Shown here: positions 5,689 to 6,195 of the stretch, piece after piece
Layout: every line of letters starts with the position of its first letter
Numbering within the stretch: the stretch's first letter is position 1
NCBI GenBank assembly: GCA_964396685.1
Contig: CAYNFS010000023.1
Location: 1 to 6,195 of the forward strand
Direction of reading: 5' to 3'
Length of the DNA stretch: 6,195 bases
DNA from: CAYNFS01 sp964396685
Lineage (GTDB): Bacteria > Patescibacteriota > Doudnabacteria > UBA920 > 2-01-FULL-46-14
Notes under the pieces: generated by a model
Databases searched by the model: none
Seen by the model: only the letters and a program-made list of their open reading frames with translations
What the model was told of the DNA's origin: nothing
Translations under genes and position numbers: made by a program

Positions 5689-5763
5689 ATCGCTTTTCTA
5701 CCAAGACACGGTTCTCAGCATACGATTTCGTCGCTCATAAAAGAATGGTTGGAAAAAAATCAT
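5689..5763 (+). pseudogene. Possible remnant of an MTA/purine-nucleoside phosphorylase gene
   Basis: One frame reads IAFLPRHGSQHTIS (from 5689). FLPRHG-x-x-H-x-I is a well-known phosphate-binding stretch of 5'-methylthioadenosine phosphorylases. The following residues (SLIKEWLEKNHIPH) no longer match the expected PPHxxNYRAN segment. The frame then runs into the antisense of lipoprotein B. There is no start codon, and the upstream part overlaps the end of the HExxH gene. If real it is a scrap left by rearrangement; a chance match over 12 residues cannot be excluded. Confidence 0.22.
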
Positions 5764-5787
5764 ATACCGCACTTCGTAAGTGCGGTA
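5753..5787 (-). terminator. Hairpin and T-run ending lipoprotein B
   Basis: TACCGCACTT (5765-5774) and AAGTGCGGTA (5778-5787) form a perfect 10-bp stem with a 3-nt loop. On the minus strand a run of seven T (5759-5753) follows 5 nt after the stem, so it resembles an intrinsic terminator. It also encodes the last residues (TALTKCGI) and stop of lipoprotein B, which is unusual. This suggests the hairpin was joined onto a shortened gene. Confidence 0.6.
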
Positions 5788-6035
5788 ACGCTCCACCAAG
5801 TCCCAATATCGTCCCCTGTCAGGGTCCAACTCTCGGGGTCTGCGTTCCAGCCAATCGTAGGTTCGATGGCCAGAACAATCCCCACCGGAATGTTGTTTGG
5901 GTCAACATCATTGGCGAACCGATAATACGGTCCGCCCCCAGAACCACCTGCCCCGCCGCAGCCCGGGATAACCAAGACAAAAACCCCAAGGAGGATAGCC
6001 AGAGCCATCCCCACAACCAATGTACTCTTTTGCAC
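5760..6035 (-). CDS. Truncated lipoprotein paralogue (copy B)
   Basis: 91 residues from GTG 6035, the only usable start: an in-frame TGA lies upstream, and GGAGG is 9 nt before the GTG. Residues 1-21 are identical to copy A, and the lipobox is I23-P24-G25-C26, again predicting a membrane-anchored lipoprotein. The linker GGAGGSGGGPYYRF and the DPNNIPVG block are shared. After about residue 50 the sequences diverge, keeping only a Trp/Asp-rich character. Copy B then stops 42 residues short of copy A and lacks the Ig-like strands (VIYTKKPGRMTVSLTV). The promoter and ribosome-binding site are intact, so it should be expressed. It is either a decaying duplicate or a short variant of a lipoprotein family; its last codons lie in a hairpin. 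Confidence 0.65.
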   Translation of the reverse strand: MQKSTLVVGMALAILLGVFVLVIPGCGGAGGSGGGPYYRFANDVDPNNIPVGIVLAIEPTIGWNADPESWTLTGDDIGTWWSVTALTKCGI

Positions 6036-6140
6036 CCCAAACCACCTCCTTCAAGTGTTTTTCCCTGACCTTAGCCAAGGAATGGGTGCTTGCTATTCTT
6101 GTTATATCATATTCAAGAGTGGTTTGTCAAGGGGGGTAAA
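5881..6140 (-). repeat. Direct repeat, copy B: lipoprotein promoter, leader and N-terminal coding region
   Basis: Partner of 2831-3090, same orientation and same overall length. It is interrupted only by single-base indels that cancel out. Outside it, the flanks (5688-5800 and 6141-6195) do not match the flanks of copy A. The two copies therefore bracket the radical SAM operon, the HExxH gene and the intervening debris. Confidence 0.9.
6101..6130 (-). promoter_or_regulatory. Sigma70-type promoter of lipoprotein B
   Basis: On the minus strand TTGACA (6130-6125), an 18-nt spacer and TATAAC (6106-6101) with an upstream TGA. Both boxes and the spacing equal those of copy A. Within the spacer only a few bases differ, so the two genes should have similar promoter strength. 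Transcription should start near 6094. Confidence 0.85.
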
Positions 6141-6195
6141 AAATTAGCGTTGTAGTTAACGGTTGATTTTTCCCATCGTTAGATAGTCCAATCCC

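Noticed and set aside
5269..5787. Hairpins at 5269-5296 and 5765-5787 as paired ends of one transposon or as integron attC sites
   Set aside because: The two hairpins are unrelated in sequence. No transposase or integrase is present, and no attC-type core sites are seen.
6127..6195. Minus-strand frame entering from the right edge, 22 codons then TGA inside the -35 box
   Set aside because: Open length is within chance expectation and the translation shows no recognisable feature; it could be the end of an upstream gene, but the window is too short to tell.
1..6195. CRISPR array, tRNA or rRNA genes, transposase genes
   Set aside because: No regularly spaced repeats with spacers, no cloverleaf-like or rRNA sequence, and no transposase motif seen on either strand.

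Overview
The window looks like a mosaic. No rRNA, tRNA or housekeeping gene is present, so the host can only be guessed. The large glycine-rich/DUF11-type surface protein and the small AT-rich HExxH protein are of kinds common in Patescibacteria (CPR) and similar uncultured bacteria. Ribosome-binding sites (AAGGAGG) and -35/-10 boxes are close to the bacterial consensus, so a bacterium is likely. Base composition changes sharply between blocks: moderate GC in the surface gene, GC-richer in the lipoproteins and the central operon, and very AT-rich in the HExxH gene. This suggests that pieces of different origin were brought together.

Layout. (1) Bases 1-2527, minus strand: a large secreted surface protein, open through the left edge and so incomplete at its C-terminus. 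(2) 2551-3079, minus strand: a self-contained lipoprotein gene with a near-consensus promoter, a perfect Shine-Dalgarno sequence and an intrinsic terminator. (3) 3123-5296, plus strand: an operon behind a TTGACA-N17-TATAAT promoter. It encodes a YkgJ-type cysteine-cluster protein, a radical SAM/SPASM peptide-maturase-like enzyme, and a 27-residue cationic peptide ending in GGRCCRGTV. (4) 5310-5687, plus strand: three 9-bp repeats, then an AT-rich HExxH metallopeptidase-like gene. (5) 5689-5763: a scrap reading like a phosphorylase motif (FLPRHG). (6) 5753-6130, minus strand: a second copy of the lipoprotein promoter and leader with a different, truncated mature part that ends in a hairpin. The last ~55 bases hold nothing firm.

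How it fits together. The central operon has the form of a RiPP (ribosomally made, post-translationally modified peptide) pathway: a tiny peptide translated from the stop codon of a SPASM radical SAM enzyme, with a metal-cluster protein as partner. The combination of a YkgJ-like protein, a SPASM enzyme and a 27-residue Cys-Cys peptide does not match any named RiPP class I know, and it is the best candidate for an undescribed system here. No transporter or leader peptidase is visible. The operon and the HExxH gene lie between two direct copies (about 260 bp, 3,050 bp apart) of the lipoprotein promoter/leader region. That arrangement could allow the block to be gained, lost or rearranged by homologous recombination, or could reflect an assembly join at repeats.
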